Positions 38,374 through 47,515 of a stretch of DNA of 64,000 nt are shown piece by piece; positions within the stretch are counted from its first letter, which is position 1, and every line of letters starts with the position of its first letter. Source of the DNA: an uncultured Alphaproteobacteria bacterium (GTDB lineage: Bacteria > Pseudomonadota > Alphaproteobacteria > UBA2966); contig OY282368.1 in NCBI GenBank assembly GCA_958295725.1, forward strand, positions 2,502,001 to 2,566,000. The letters run 5' to 3'. Position numbers and translations under genes: made by a program. Below the pieces are notes generated by a model. The model had not been told where the DNA came from, made no database searches, and was given only the letters and a program-made list of their open reading frames with translations.

Positions 38374-39509
38374 ATGAAGCGTTACGTGGTGACTTTGGAG
38401 AAGGAGGAGCGGGACGAGCTCGCGGGGATCACGCGCAAGGGTTCGCATCAATCTCAGAGGGTGATCAACGCGCTGGTCCTGCTCAACTGCGACGAAGGCG
38501 AGTTCAACGAGCACCGGGCGCGCGGGGAGGCCATTGCCGGGATCCTGCGCATCAGTGCGCGCAAGGTGGATCGGGTCAAGAAGCGTTTCGTCGAGGAGGG
38601 CATGGAGGCGGCGCTCGGCGGTCGGCAGGGTCGCCGTCCCAGCTACGTGTGCAAGGCAGACGGCGCGTTCGAGGCGCGCTTGGTGGCGCTGAGTTGCGCC
38701 GAGCCGCCGGAGGGCCGCTCGCAGTGGTCGCTGCGGTTGCTGGCGGACCGCGCCGTGGAACTCGGCCACATCGACAGTGTGTCGCACGAGACGGTGCGCC
38801 GGGTTCTAAAAAAAACGCAATCAAGCCGTGGCGGCGCGTCGGCTGGGTGATCCCCCCACAGGGCAACGCGGACTTCGCGGCGGCGATGGAGAGGGTTCTC
38901 GACGTCTACCGGCGTCCCTACGATGCGGCCTTTCCCGTGGTGTGCATGGACGAGACGCCCCGGCAACTGATCGGCGAGACGCGGAAACCGGTTCCGGCAG
39001 CACCGGGGCGGCCGACGCGCGAAGACTACGAGTATCGGCGCTGCGGAAGCTGCAACGTGTTCATGGCAACCGAACCCCTGGCCGGGCGGCGCATGACCAA
39101 GGTGACGGCGCGCAGAACCAAAACCGACTGGGCGCTCTTCCTCAACGACATTGCCGAGCGCCACCCCGGCGCCAAGAGAATCACACTGGTGATGGACAAC
39201 CTGAACACCCACCGCCCCGGTGCCTTGTACGAGGCCTTTCCGCCGGCCGAGGCCAAGGCCCTGTGGGACCGCTTCGAGTTCGTCTACACGCCCAAACACG
39301 GCAGTTGGCTCAACGTCGCCGAGGTCGAACTCAACGTCATGATCCGTCAGTGCCTCAACCGCCGCATCGCCTCCCTCAAGGTCCTGCGCAACGAGGTCGC
39401 AGCCTGGCAGGCGTCCCGAGACCGCATCCAGGCCAAGGTCAACTGGCAGTTCACTATGGACGATGCCCGCGTGAACCTCAAACGCCTTTATCCGACACTC
39501 GATGAATGA
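38374..39509 (+). CDS. IS630-family transposase, expressed by -1 frameshift
   Basis: The first frame starts at ATG 38374 after GAGGAGGTTGG and encodes helix-turn-helix domains (RGEAIAGILRISARKVDRVK), ending off-frame at 38850. The DDE domain is in the -1 frame from about 38808 to 39509: Asp in PVVCMDETPRQL, Asp in ITLVMDNLNTHRPGAL and Glu in GSWLNVAEVELNVM. The frames meet at a run of eight A (38808-38815), a slippery site. The joined protein is about 378 residues, normal for this family. Either programmed frameshifting or a mutation in the A run explains it; conserved fusion frames in IS630 make the first plausible. Confidence 0.88.
38808..38815 (+). promoter_or_regulatory. A8 slippery site for -1 frameshifting
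   Basis: In the upstream frame the codons are CTA AAA AAA ACG. A one-base backward slip gives AAA AAC GCA, which continues into the DDE domain (KNAIKPWRR). Poly-A slippery runs are used by several IS families. Confidence 0.7.
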
Positions 39510-39623
39510 CAGAACACTAGCCAAGCGTATAATCCCCAAGATAATCAACAACATAGTCGCGAAATTTTCTCAATTTCCCCAATCTTCTTTCATTTTCCCA
39601 GGATGCGATATTCCTGTAGCTGT

Positions 39624-42600
39624 TCATTTTGAGAGATCCTGATGTTCGACCGCTACTATTCGCCTTGCCGCATCCGTGAAGTGTTGAACCTCCTCCGGTG
39701 AGAGCGGGCGGTCGAGGATGGGGCGTTCGCGGTAGGAAAGCCATTTCTTGAGGACCTGGTAGCCGCCGAGCTTGTAACGCCACACGGCGGCCGGGACGTT
39801 GCGCCAGAAGGCGCGGTCGTTCAGGTAGACATCGAACGTGGTTTCGCCGAGGGCCGGGATCGAACCGCTCAGCGCGGCGCGTTCTCCCGGGGTGTAGGGG
39901 CGTTCGACGGCACGGCCTTGGCCGGGCATGACGGCGGCGCCTGCGCCGATGTGGCCCCAACTGGCGGTCAGTGCGAAGTCGTCGCCGGCCATGTTGCGCC
40001 CGTCCACGGTGGCGGGGATAGCGATGGCGGTTATCTCCGGTCGCAGCGGGCCCTGCGTCACGCCGGGGACCGGGGTTTCGGGGTCGAGCAGCGCCGCCAG
40101 TTCACGGCCCCGTTCCGCCGACCGGGCGAGCGTGTCCGCGGCGTCGGCCTCCCCGCCGTCAGGCCAGCCGGGGAGCGGGATGCGCGGCCATTCCATGCGC
40201 AGAGCCCCGGCGTTGGCCTCGTGGTAGGCGGGATCGTGCAGGACGGCCAACGCGTGATGGAACAGGTCCTCGACGCCGAGACCCAGACGCCTGAGGTAAC
40301 AATGCGCCGCCTCGCTCAGATTGGCCCGGCGCGCGCCGGCGCCATTGCCGCCGAGGTCATCGTCGCGCAGCCATGCGGGAAAGAGGTTGGCGCCGCGTTC
40401 GATCAGATGCAGCGAACCCATATGCGCCGTGGTGTACGCCTGCGGCTCCGCCTCCTCCTTGCGGAGATGCCGGGCCGCGGACAACCACAGGTTCCCCTCG
40501 AACACGTGCGGGCGGTAGTCGGCGCGCTTCTCGTCGAGCAGCTTGGTGTCCGCCTCCCAATAGAGCCAGCGGTTATCGAACGGACGGTAGGCGTGGCGCA
40601 CGAAGCCGCCTTCGTCCGGCCCGCCACGCTTGAGCAGCGCGTCCCGCACCGCGCGGGCGTCGAACCGCGCCGCATCCCTCATCGCCGGCGGATAACGCCG
40701 GGCGACCTCCTCGTGGCTCAGCGCCGGGTCGAAGTAATCCGCGATCCGCGCCCTGAGCCGGTCGAGATCGGTATCGACCAGGAAGCCGTTGCGGCTGGTC
40801 TTGACGCCCGGGAACGAGACCGGGAACAGGTCCGGCAGCGAAGGCCAGTCGAACCAGCCCTCGCTGACGGTCGTCCGCACGAAGGGCAGGCCGAGCGGCA
40901 GCACCGGCGCAATCGGCTCGTATAGCGCGCCCGGCTCATCGTCTTCCGTCGCCAGCAGGTCCGCGCGCTTGGATTGCCCCCACAGGTGGCGGAAACCGAT
41001 GCGCTCCGTCGGGCTGTGATCGGCCTTGCGCACCAAGGTTGCGATGGCGGTGCCGACCTGGATGCCTATCGGGTCGCTCTCGGTCGAAAACACGCTCGGG
41101 TCGGGTGAACCGTCCGGCGCGACCTTGCCGGTCTTGTACTTGTCCCCGTTCAGGCAGTCGACGCGGATGGCGTCGAACGCCTCAAGATAACGTTCCCGCA
41201 TCCCCGTGAAGGACAGCCCGTCGAGCCACGAGTAGTTGGAGATGAAGCACACCACGCCGCGGCCCGTCTCCTCGGCGATGCGCCGCTCCGCCATGCGGAA
41301 GAAGCGGACGTAGAGATCGTTCAGCCCCTGGCCATCGGGCTCGCGGACGCGCCTCGTCGAACGGTACGCCTCCGAAAGCTCCCGCTCCTCGTCCATCGCC
41401 ATGCCGGCGAAGCCGTTATAGGGCGGGTTGCCGAGGATGACGAGGATGGGCCGGTCCCGTTTCACCCGCTCGGCGCGGTCGCGCTCTTCCTCCAGCTCCG
41501 GGAAGGGCAGCGGCTTGGTCGTGCGCGGCTCCCAGCCCGTCAGCGCGTTGGTGAGGAACACCCCGGCCCGCTCCGTCCCGTCGTCGGTCAGCGGCGCGTC
41601 GAGGTCCTGCATCGCAAGCCCGACCTGGAGATGCGCGACCACGAACGGCGCCGGCATGATCTCGAACCCGAACACGCGCTCCGTCGCCGCCTGCCTGACC
41701 CGCGCGCCCGCCAGCGCCCCGAGGCCGCGCCCTTCGAGATTGGCGGCGATGCGGCGCAAGACTTCCGCCAGATAAGCCCCGGTGCCGCAGCACGGATCGA
41801 GGACGTAGACGTTCTCCGCCGCCAGACCGTCCGCGACGCCGAGATCGTCCTTCAGCGCCCGGTCCACCCGCGCCACCATGTAGCGCACCACTTCCGACGG
41901 CGTGTACCAGACGCCGAGCTGCTTGCGGAGCTCGGGGTCGAAGGCTTCGAGGAACGGTTCGTAGAAGTAGGGCACCGCCGCGCCCTCGTCGAAGCGCGAG
42001 AAGAACGCCGCCCGGTCCACCCGGTCCAGTGCAGCGGCCGTCCAGTCCAGCACCTCCACCAGCCCAAGCGGTTGCAGCCGGCCGGGCTGCGATAGCTGTT
42101 GGAACAGCGCCGCGAGCACCGGCGCGCGCAGATGCCAGACCGCCGTGCGCCAGTCGAACGCACCGGACGGCGGCGGCGTCTGTCGCGCCCACAGCACCCA
42201 GGCGGCGAAGACGCCGTAGAACAGCGTCTGCACCAGCGTCGAACGGAAGAAACGCGCGCCCTTCTCGCCCTCGAAGCGCACCCCCAGCGCCTCCTCCAGC
42301 GCGCCACGCACCGCCGCCAGCGCCGGCGCCTCGCCCGCCGCCTCGACCCGCGCCAGACCGTCGCGGGCATGGGACGCCAGAAGCCACGCCAAGTCCTTCG
42401 GCTCGGCCAGCGCCGCACGGTGCGACAGCGCCCGGGCGAGATATTCGATCAGACCGGCGCCCACATCGCGGGCGAAGGCGCGGGGATGCTCAAGACGCCG
42501 CGCGAAATCTTCCGCGCTCTCCGCCAAGCGGAAGCTCTCCAGCCGCGCCGGACGGCCCGCCGCGTCCTCGCCCACGAACACGAAGTCGCGCGTGTTGGTC

Positions 42601-42968
42601 ACCAGGACCAGACGGTAGCGGCCCCAATAGCGGCTGACCTGATCGCTCGCCGCCGTCAGCCATGCGTCGTCATCGGGCGCCTTCACCTCGACCACGCCGC
42701 GTTCCGGCGCCTGCCCTTCGCGTGGATGGCCCCTCTGCACCTGCCTCGCCGCATACAGGCCGAAGTCGGGATGGCCCGCGCCCTGATCGGCGAGCTCCTG
42801 GACGCAGAACACCTTGGGCTTGAGCGTCGCGCCGATCGCGTTCAGCAACTCCGCGAGCGGCCCGTAGCTCGACCGCTCCCCGGTCGCCCCGCCCGAAGCG
42901 CGCACCCGCCGCAAGTCGGCGAAGTACGCCTCGACCGCCGCCGCGAGTTTCACGTTCGTTCCGACCAT
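39624..42968 (-). CDS. Type IIG restriction-modification enzyme (single-chain nuclease and N6-adenine methyltransferase)
   Basis: A 1114-residue protein predicted to both methylate and cut its DNA target. The N-terminus has a PD-(D/E)XK nuclease pattern: GHPDFG (65-70) and VVEVKAPDD (92-100). Methyltransferase motif I is VLDPCCGTGAYL (389-400) and motif IV is NPPYNGF (514-520), which identify an adenine-N6 enzyme. Residues about 700-1100 should be the target recognition domain. No helicase motif is present, which separates it from type ISP enzymes. It stands alone with no separate specificity or restriction gene, next to IS630 and an integrase remnant, so horizontal transfer is likely. Confidence 0.87.
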   Translation of the reverse strand: MVGTNVKLAAAVEAYFADLRRVRASGGATGERSSYGPLAELLNAIGATLKPKVFCVQELADQGAGHPDFGLYAARQVQRGHPREGQAPERGVVEVKAPDDDAWLTAASDQVSRYWGRYRLVLVTNTRDFVFVGEDAAGRPARLESFRLAESAEDFARRLEHPRAFARDVGAGLIEYLARALSHRAALAEPKDLAWLLASHARDGLARVEAAGEAPALAAVRGALEEALGVRFEGEKGARFFRSTLVQTLFYGVFAAWVLWARQTPPPSGAFDWRTAVWHLRAPVLAALFQQLSQPGRLQPLGLVEVLDWTAAALDRVDRAAFFSRFDEGAAVPYFYEPFLEAFDPELRKQLGVWYTPSEVVRYMVARVDRALKDDLGVADGLAAENVYVLDPCCGTGAYLAEVLRRIAANLEGRGLGALAGARVRQAATERVFGFEIMPAPFVVAHLQVGLAMQDLDAPLTDDGTERAGVFLTNALTGWEPRTTKPLPFPELEEERDRAERVKRDRPILVILGNPPYNGFAGMAMDEERELSEAYRSTRRVREPDGQGLNDLYVRFFRMAERRIAEETGRGVVCFISNYSWLDGLSFTGMRERYLEAFDAIRVDCLNGDKYKTGKVAPDGSPDPSVFSTESDPIGIQVGTAIATLVRKADHSPTERIGFRHLWGQSKRADLLATEDDEPGALYEPIAPVLPLGLPFVRTTVSEGWFDWPSLPDLFPVSFPGVKTSRNGFLVDTDLDRLRARIADYFDPALSHEEVARRYPPAMRDAARFDARAVRDALLKRGGPDEGGFVRHAYRPFDNRWLYWEADTKLLDEKRADYRPHVFEGNLWLSAARHLRKEEAEPQAYTTAHMGSLHLIERGANLFPAWLRDDDLGGNGAGARRANLSEAAHCYLRRLGLGVEDLFHHALAVLHDPAYHEANAGALRMEWPRIPLPGWPDGGEADAADTLARSAERGRELAALLDPETPVPGVTQGPLRPEITAIAIPATVDGRNMAGDDFALTASWGHIGAGAAVMPGQGRAVERPYTPGERAALSGSIPALGETTFDVYLNDRAFWRNVPAAVWRYKLGGYQVLKKWLSYRERPILDRPLSPEEVQHFTDAARRIVAVEHQDLSK

Positions 42969-43175
42969 CGCCCCGTTGTCGCCGAGTGTGGCCCATCATG
43001 CAAGCACCGTCCGCGATGGCACAGGACAAATTCTTGACGCCGCTCTGGATCACGTGGTACCGATAGCTCCATACTCCATGGTTGCATGGCCGGGTGTCGA
43101 AAAATCGGTTGGACTGATTGCCGTGCGGATTGGTGATATGATTTCGACGGGGCCCGTTGCAGGAGACTGAAGACG

Positions 43176-43517
43176 ATGATGGATGTGACGACCGAACGAC
43201 ACGACGGCGTTCTGTCCGCCGACGTGGGCGGACGCATCGACGGCTCCAATGTCGTCCAGTTCGAGGAGGCCATCAGAACCGCGGTCGAGGACAGTGACCG
43301 CGCCGTGATCATGGACTTCGAGAAGCTGGCCTACATCAGCAGCGCGGGCTTGCGCGCCGTCCTGTTGACGGCCAAGACCCTTCAGAACCGTAACGCCAAG
43401 TTGGTGTTGTGCTCGCTTGCCGACCCGATCCGCGAGGTCTTCGAGATCAGCGGGTTCGACAAGATCCTGCCGATTCACCCGACCAGGGCCGAGGCGCTCG
43501 CGTCACTGGAGAGCTGA
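43176..43517 (+). CDS. STAS-domain anti-sigma factor antagonist
   Basis: A 113-residue SpoIIAA-like protein. The core is SDRAVIMDFEKLAYISSAGL, whose SSAGL holds the Ser that a partner anti-sigma kinase would phosphorylate. GGAGACTGAAG precedes the ATG. No anti-sigma kinase or phosphatase gene is adjacent, so its partner lies elsewhere. A role in a general stress or partner-switching circuit is inferred. Confidence 0.9.
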   Translation: MMDVTTERHDGVLSADVGGRIDGSNVVQFEEAIRTAVEDSDRAVIMDFEKLAYISSAGLRAVLLTAKTLQNRNAKLVLCSLADPIREVFEISGFDKILPIHPTRAEALASLES

Positions 43518-43636
43518 CGCCGGGACACCGGTCGCCCGCGGCGCCGATGGCGCTGACGGTTATGGGTGACTTCTCGCCGAGCACGGCGAAGACATCGACC
43601 CTAGCGGCTCCTTCGCTACATTCTGGCCCTCCGGGC

Positions 43637-43747
43637 GACCCGGCGCTCCGAGGGCGGCCATGGCCATTAAGCGGACTCCCGGCCACGGCAAGACCGGATA
43701 CCCACCAGCCCGATGGACCGTGTCTCACGCGTGTCTGAACCGGGACA
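43637..43747 (-). mobile_element. Terminal remnant of a sibling IS481-type element
   Basis: Read on the minus strand it begins TGTCCCGGTTCAGACA and keeps TGAGACACGGTCC, the same terminal repeat as the 34141 element, but then follows a different inner sequence. About 105 bp match the segment at 61685-61790 (both have GGCCGG(G/A)AGTC and GCCCTCGGAG). No transposase gene remains. Confidence 0.7.
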
Positions 43748-43752
43748 CAGCC

Positions 43753-43781
43753 TTGCGAACCATCTCGCCCGGCGCTATAAG
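43753..43781 (+). promoter_or_regulatory. Promoter of tRNA-Pro
   Basis: TTGCGA (43753-43758) and TATAAG (43776-43781) with a 17-base spacer. Transcription would start near 43788, five bases before the mature tRNA. The promoter begins 5 bases after the end of the IS remnant. Confidence 0.75.
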
Positions 43782-43792
43782 TCCGTCCTTCT

Positions 43793-43869
43793 CGGGGAGT
43801 AGCTCAGCCTGGCAGAGCACCACGTTCGGGACGTGGGGGCCGGAGGTTCAAATCCTCTCTCCCCGACCA
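43793..43869 (+). tRNA. tRNA-Pro (anticodon CGG)
   Basis: A 77-base cloverleaf. Acceptor arms CGGGGAG and CTCCCCG pair perfectly, with discriminator A and encoded CCA at 43867-43869. The D arm has AGCTCAGCCTGGCAGAGC. The anticodon stem is CCACG/CGTGG around loop TTCGGGA, giving anticodon CGG, which reads CCG. The T arm has GGTTCAAATCC. The first base C and its G partner are typical of bacterial proline tRNA. Confidence 0.96.
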
Positions 43870-43937
43870 GCCGAGGGACCTCTGTTCCGTACTTGCCGCC
43901 TACGCGCCGAGGCGGCACCGGTCTGCCGGACATCCCG

Positions 43938-44498
43938 CTAGAGTTCGCGGCCCTTGACCTTCCGGGTGAGAAACTCGATGGCGGATCTGGCGCCGGGCAG
44001 GTGCGGGTTCGCCGCCAACGCACGGCGGTAGGCTTCGACGGCTTCCTCCTCGCGCTCGGTATCCTGGTAGATCATGCCCATGCCCGCCAACGCCCCCCAA
44101 TGGCGTGGCTCCAGCGCCAGCGTGCGATCGATGTCGCGAAGCGAATGCTCGTAGTTCCCCATCATGTAGTGGAGCGTGGCCCGCGCGTTCCACCCCTCCG
44201 AGAATTCAGGATCGATCTCGACCACGGCGTTGAGCATGGCCAGTGCCGTGTCGAACTCCCGCCGGTTCATGGCCCGAATGCCGCGCGAGAACAGAAGGTC
44301 AACCGTGTGGCTCCCCGATTCCGACCAGATCCGCCAGATCATGGTCATCACGAGTTTCGCCTCGTCGCCCTCTTCGATACTGTGAAGACGGTCGAAGAGC
44401 GCGTCGAGGCGGGGGTCTTCCTGCCGCGCCTCGGAAGATGCCATGTCCAATCCCCAAAGACCGACCGCGATGATGAACGCCGTGAACCATTTTCTCAT
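43938..44498 (-). CDS. Secreted tetratricopeptide-repeat protein
   Basis: A 186-residue protein. MRKWFTAFIIAVGLWGLDMA is an N-terminal signal or anchor. From about residue 65 there are three TPR-like units (VDLLFSRGIRAMNRREFDTA; EGWNARATLHYMMGNYEHSL; GALAGMGMIYQDTEREEEAV). It probably acts as a periplasmic protein-binding scaffold. The ATG at 44498 is taken because it starts the signal peptide. Convergent with tRNA-Pro. Confidence 0.85.
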   Translation of the reverse strand: MRKWFTAFIIAVGLWGLDMASSEARQEDPRLDALFDRLHSIEEGDEAKLVMTMIWRIWSESGSHTVDLLFSRGIRAMNRREFDTALAMLNAVVEIDPEFSEGWNARATLHYMMGNYEHSLRDIDRTLALEPRHWGALAGMGMIYQDTEREEEAVEAYRRALAANPHLPGARSAIEFLTRKVKGREL

Positions 44499-44590
44499 GC
44501 GTGCCAGCCTACTTCCCCGGCCGGCCGCCGCCAATTCACATTCTCGCGAGTGACGGTCCGGTCCATGCGCGAACCGGCAAGGGAGCGTCC

Positions 44591-45667
44591 ATGAGCGGAG
44601 CCGACATCCATATCGAGCACACGGTCCTTATCGACTTCATCCGCAAGATCTTCACGAGAATCGGCTCCAACGACACCGAGGCCGAGGCGATCGCGACATC
44701 GCTCGTCGGGACCTCGCTAATGGGTCATGACTCGCATGGCGTCGGCATCGTGCCGAGCTATGTGGAGCGGGCGCTCGATGGCCGCATCGCGCCCAACCGG
44801 GACATCGCGGTCGTCAGGAACGACGGGCCGGTGCTCGTCGTCGACGGACGAAGGGGATACGGGCAGTCGATCGGCCGGCAAGCGATGGCCATGGCCATCG
44901 ACAAGGCGAGAACTTCCCGTTTCGTCCTGATGGGCATCCGCAACACCCATCATCTCGGGCGTATCGGGGAGTGGGCGGAGATGTGCGCCGAAGCCGGCTT
45001 CGTTTCCATGCACTTCTCCAACGGAACGAATCGCCCGCCGGTCGTGGCACCTTTCGGCGGCGTTGTGGCCCGGATGGGAACCGCGCCCTATACGGCGGCC
45101 TTCCCGCGCCGGAACGCGCCGCCGATCCTCGTCGACATGGCCTCCAGCGTCGTTGCCATGAACAAAGTGCGCGTGGCGTTCAACCGGGGCACCGAGATGC
45201 CGGAGGGCGCGATCATCGACAGCGAGGGCAATCCGACGACGGACCCCGCCGCCCTTTACCGACCGCCCGTCGGGGCCCTGCTCCCCGCCGCCGGCCACAA
45301 GGGCTACGCCCTTGGCGTCGCGGCGGAGATGTTCGCCGGCGCGCTCACCGGCGGCGGCGTGATGCTCGCCGGGCGCCACGGCGACGGCGCCACTCTCAAC
45401 GGTCTCTTCTCGGTGATCTTCGATCCCGAACTCATGGTCGACCGCGCCTGCTACGACGCCGAGATCGAGGCGTTCTACGAATACCTGAGGTCGACTCCCC
45501 CGGCGCGCGGCACGGAGGCGGTCCTGGTGCCGGGCGATCCCGAGCGGATATCACTCGAGGCCCGAACGGAGTCGGGCGTGCCCATGGACGCGACGACCTG
45601 GGCCGAGGTGCGCCGGGCGGCGCGCGACGCCGGCCTCGACGACACCGAGATACCGGCGGTGACGTAA
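44591..45667 (+). CDS. Ldh family (malate/lactate dehydrogenase type 2) oxidoreductase
   Basis: A 358-residue NAD(P)-dependent enzyme of the LDH2/MDH2 fold. Landmarks are SLMGHDSHGVGIVPSYVERA with the catalytic His near 49, RNTHHLGRIGEWAEMCAEAG near 118, FSNGTNRPPVVAPFGG and GHKGYALGVAAEMFAGALTG. The family includes malate, ureidoglycolate and Delta1-pyrroline-2-carboxylate reductases. The last would pair well with the aconitase X gene 2.3 kb away, but this is inference. The start is ATG 44591 after GGGAGCG. It converges with the next gene. Confidence 0.9.
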   Translation: MSGADIHIEHTVLIDFIRKIFTRIGSNDTEAEAIATSLVGTSLMGHDSHGVGIVPSYVERALDGRIAPNRDIAVVRNDGPVLVVDGRRGYGQSIGRQAMAMAIDKARTSRFVLMGIRNTHHLGRIGEWAEMCAEAGFVSMHFSNGTNRPPVVAPFGGVVARMGTAPYTAAFPRRNAPPILVDMASSVVAMNKVRVAFNRGTEMPEGAIIDSEGNPTTDPAALYRPPVGALLPAAGHKGYALGVAAEMFAGALTGGGVMLAGRHGDGATLNGLFSVIFDPELMVDRACYDAEIEAFYEYLRSTPPARGTEAVLVPGDPERISLEARTESGVPMDATTWAEVRRAARDAGLDDTEIPAVT

Positions 45668-45679
45668 CGGCCGGGGTCG

Positions 45680-46588
45680 TTACCCTTTCTCGGCGCCGGG
45701 CGGCGGCAGGGGGACGGCCGCCTTCTCGCAGGCAGCGGCGAAGGCGGCGGAGAAGTCCTTGCCGCCATACCCGCGCTCGATCATCGACGCGAAGGACTTC
45801 CGGATCGCCTCGCCGAAGTCGAGAGGCGCACCGATGCTCTCGGCGAGTCGCAGCGCCAGATCCACGTCCTTGTTCTGAAGCGCGATGGAGAAGCCGGGCA
45901 CGTCGTCGCCCTTGAGGATCTTGTTGGGCCAGGTGATGGAGAGATGGCCGGTCCGGGCGGCGGTGCCGGTCAGAACCTCCATGACCTTGCCGAAGGGCAG
46001 GCCGAGCTTGAGAGCGAAGGCGACGGCGTCGGCGCTGGCCTGGTTGGTGAAGCCGGCAAGCAGGTTGTTGATCAGCTTCATGCGGATGCCCTGGCCGGGC
46101 GGACCGACGTGGACGATGGTATCGCCCATGATCTCGAGCAGAGGCCGGACACGCGCCATGCCCCCGTCCGTGGCGCCGACCATGAACATCAGCTCGCCCG
46201 CTTCCGCGTGCGCCTGCTGACGGCCGACGCCCGCGTCGACGAACTCCATTCCCCTGTCGGCGAGGCCTGCGGCGATCTTGTCGGTGACTTCCGGGTAAAT
46301 GGTGCTCGTGTCGACGACCATGATCCCCTCCCGGCCGCTCTCGACGATACCGTCGGGACCGAGAACCACCGCCTCGACATCGGGCGAGTCGGGCACCATC
46401 GTGAAGACGATGTCGCTGGCCTCGACCAGTTCCGCGATCGATCCCGCGGCGCGGGCGCCGAGCTCGACGAGCGGCGCGGTCGCGTCGGCGGCGATGTCGT
46501 GGACGGTCATGGGATAGCCCGCCCTGACGAGGTTGGCGGACATCGGCCGTCCCATGGTCCCGATGCCGATGAACCCGACGCGTTCCAT
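45680..46588 (-). CDS. Beta-hydroxyacid dehydrogenase (3-hydroxyisobutyrate dehydrogenase family)
   Basis: A 302-residue NAD(P)-dependent dehydrogenase. The Rossmann motif GFIGIGTMGRPM is at 5-16, the substrate loop FVDAGVGRQQAHAEAG near 120, and the catalytic Lys in RMKLINNLLAGF near 172. The usual family motif in the loop is DAPVSGG, so DAGVGRQ is a variant that may reflect a different hydroxyacid. It is the last gene of a five-gene minus-strand operon headed by aconitase X. Confidence 0.9.
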   Translation of the reverse strand: MERVGFIGIGTMGRPMSANLVRAGYPMTVHDIAADATAPLVELGARAAGSIAELVEASDIVFTMVPDSPDVEAVVLGPDGIVESGREGIMVVDTSTIYPEVTDKIAAGLADRGMEFVDAGVGRQQAHAEAGELMFMVGATDGGMARVRPLLEIMGDTIVHVGPPGQGIRMKLINNLLAGFTNQASADAVAFALKLGLPFGKVMEVLTGTAARTGHLSITWPNKILKGDDVPGFSIALQNKDVDLALRLAESIGAPLDFGEAIRKSFASMIERGYGGKDFSAAFAAACEKAAVPLPPPGAEKG

Positions 46589-46617
46589 GGCTTCCTCCCC
46601 CGTGGTACTCGTGGCGA

Positions 46618-46992
46618 TCAGGGCAGCGGCCCCGCGGCGAGAGCCAGCTCCTTCGAGCGAGCCAGCAGCTCCCGGGCGCGGCCGGCCGCCTTGTCGCCGC
46701 CCGCCGCGTCGCCGCGCACGTGCATCGGCCTCGTCTTCTCGATCTCGTCGAGCGCCCGCAGCAGTTCCTCGGCCACGATGCCGTACCTCTGCCAGTCGTT
46801 CCCGCTCAGGAAGTAGGTATGCTGGACGTCGTCGCCCGCTTCCGTGACCCCGAATTGATGCAGTGCGTAGTTCAACCAGTGGGTGGCGGCGAGCATGGCG
46901 CCCTCGATGGTCATCTCGTGGTCCTCGGGTCCCAGCTTCTCCATGGTGCCCATGATGCGCTCGGCGAACTTCCGGTGCCCCGCGCTGTCCAC
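46618..46992 (-). CDS. Uncharacterised helical protein, paralogue of the upstream gene
   Basis: A 124-residue protein starting at GTG 46992, which is preceded by GGGAGG inside the end of the upstream gene; only one base separates the two genes. The central segment AATHWLNYALHQFGVTE aligns with AGTNAVNAALHATGVTE of the neighbour (10 of 17 identical), so they are paralogues from a tandem duplication. It is predicted to be mostly helical and has no signal or membrane segment. I do not recognise the family. Its place in the aconitase X operon suggests a role with that enzyme or its substrate. Confidence 0.75.
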   Translation of the reverse strand: MDSAGHRKFAERIMGTMEKLGPEDHEMTIEGAMLAATHWLNYALHQFGVTEAGDDVQHTYFLSGNDWQRYGIVAEELLRALDEIEKTRPMHVRGDAAGGDKAAGRARELLARSKELALAAGPLP

Positions 46993-46993
46993 G

Positions 46994-47455
46994 TCAGCCT
47001 CCCATCGCCTCGGCGGCCACCTCGCGGGCCAGGGCGATGGCCTCGCGGTACGCGGCGTCCACCGTGTCGACGATCTCCGGCGTGACGGGCGCCCCGTCCC
47101 GCACGCAAGGGTCGCGCCACTCCTCGATGACATCCATGAGACCGGCGATACGCCGGACCTTCTCCGGGATCGGCTTCTCGATCTTCGGCCGGCCCACGTG
47201 CAGCACGTCGCCCAGCGGCCTGAAGGCGGGTACGAAGGTATCGGGCTCGTCGCCCGCCACCATGTATACGCCGGGCTGCTGGGGATACCAGGGATCGTCC
47301 TCCGTGACTCCCGTGGCGTGCAACGCCGCGTTCACCGCGTTGGTCCCCGCGTTCATGGTGGTCCAGAACCAGATCTCGAAATCGTCGAAACAGTCGAGAC
47401 GGTTCCTGAGCGCCTCGAACCGCTCGATCTTCTCGAAGTGGGATTCGACCTTCAT
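46994..47455 (-). CDS. Uncharacterised protein in the aconitase X operon
   Basis: A 153-residue soluble protein. Landmarks are FDDFEIWFWTTMNAGTNAVN near 24-43, then a Pro/Tyr-rich WYPQQPGVYMVAGDEPDTFV. It shares the A-x-T-x3-N-x-ALH-x2-GVTE segment with the downstream gene but has its own middle region. Family unknown. It starts 61 bases after the aconitase X small subunit and appears co-transcribed. Confidence 0.75.
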   Translation of the reverse strand: MKVESHFEKIERFEALRNRLDCFDDFEIWFWTTMNAGTNAVNAALHATGVTEDDPWYPQQPGVYMVAGDEPDTFVPAFRPLGDVLHVGRPKIEKPIPEKVRRIAGLMDVIEEWRDPCVRDGAPVTPEIVDTVDAAYREAIALAREVAAEAMGG

Positions 47456-47515
47456 GGCACCACCCTTCCCAAGCCGTTTCCGTTGTCCCGACTGTAGGAA
47501 TCCGGGCCACCCCAG

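Larger units (their letters stand above)
38299..39517 (+). mobile_element. Complete IS630-family insertion sequence
   Basis: A 1219-bp element. Left end GTGTCGTGTCACACATGA and right end (inward) GTGTTCTGTCATTCATCGA form imperfect inverted repeats. A TA dinucleotide flanks each side (38297-38298 and 39518-39519), the target duplication expected for IS630/Tc1 elements. It carries one transposase encoded in two overlapping frames. Confidence 0.9.

Noticed and set aside
39624-42968. BREX PglX or type ISP enzyme
   Set aside because: No helicase motif is visible in the chain and no brx or other defence genes flank it; the size and the nuclease-methyltransferase order fit type IIG.
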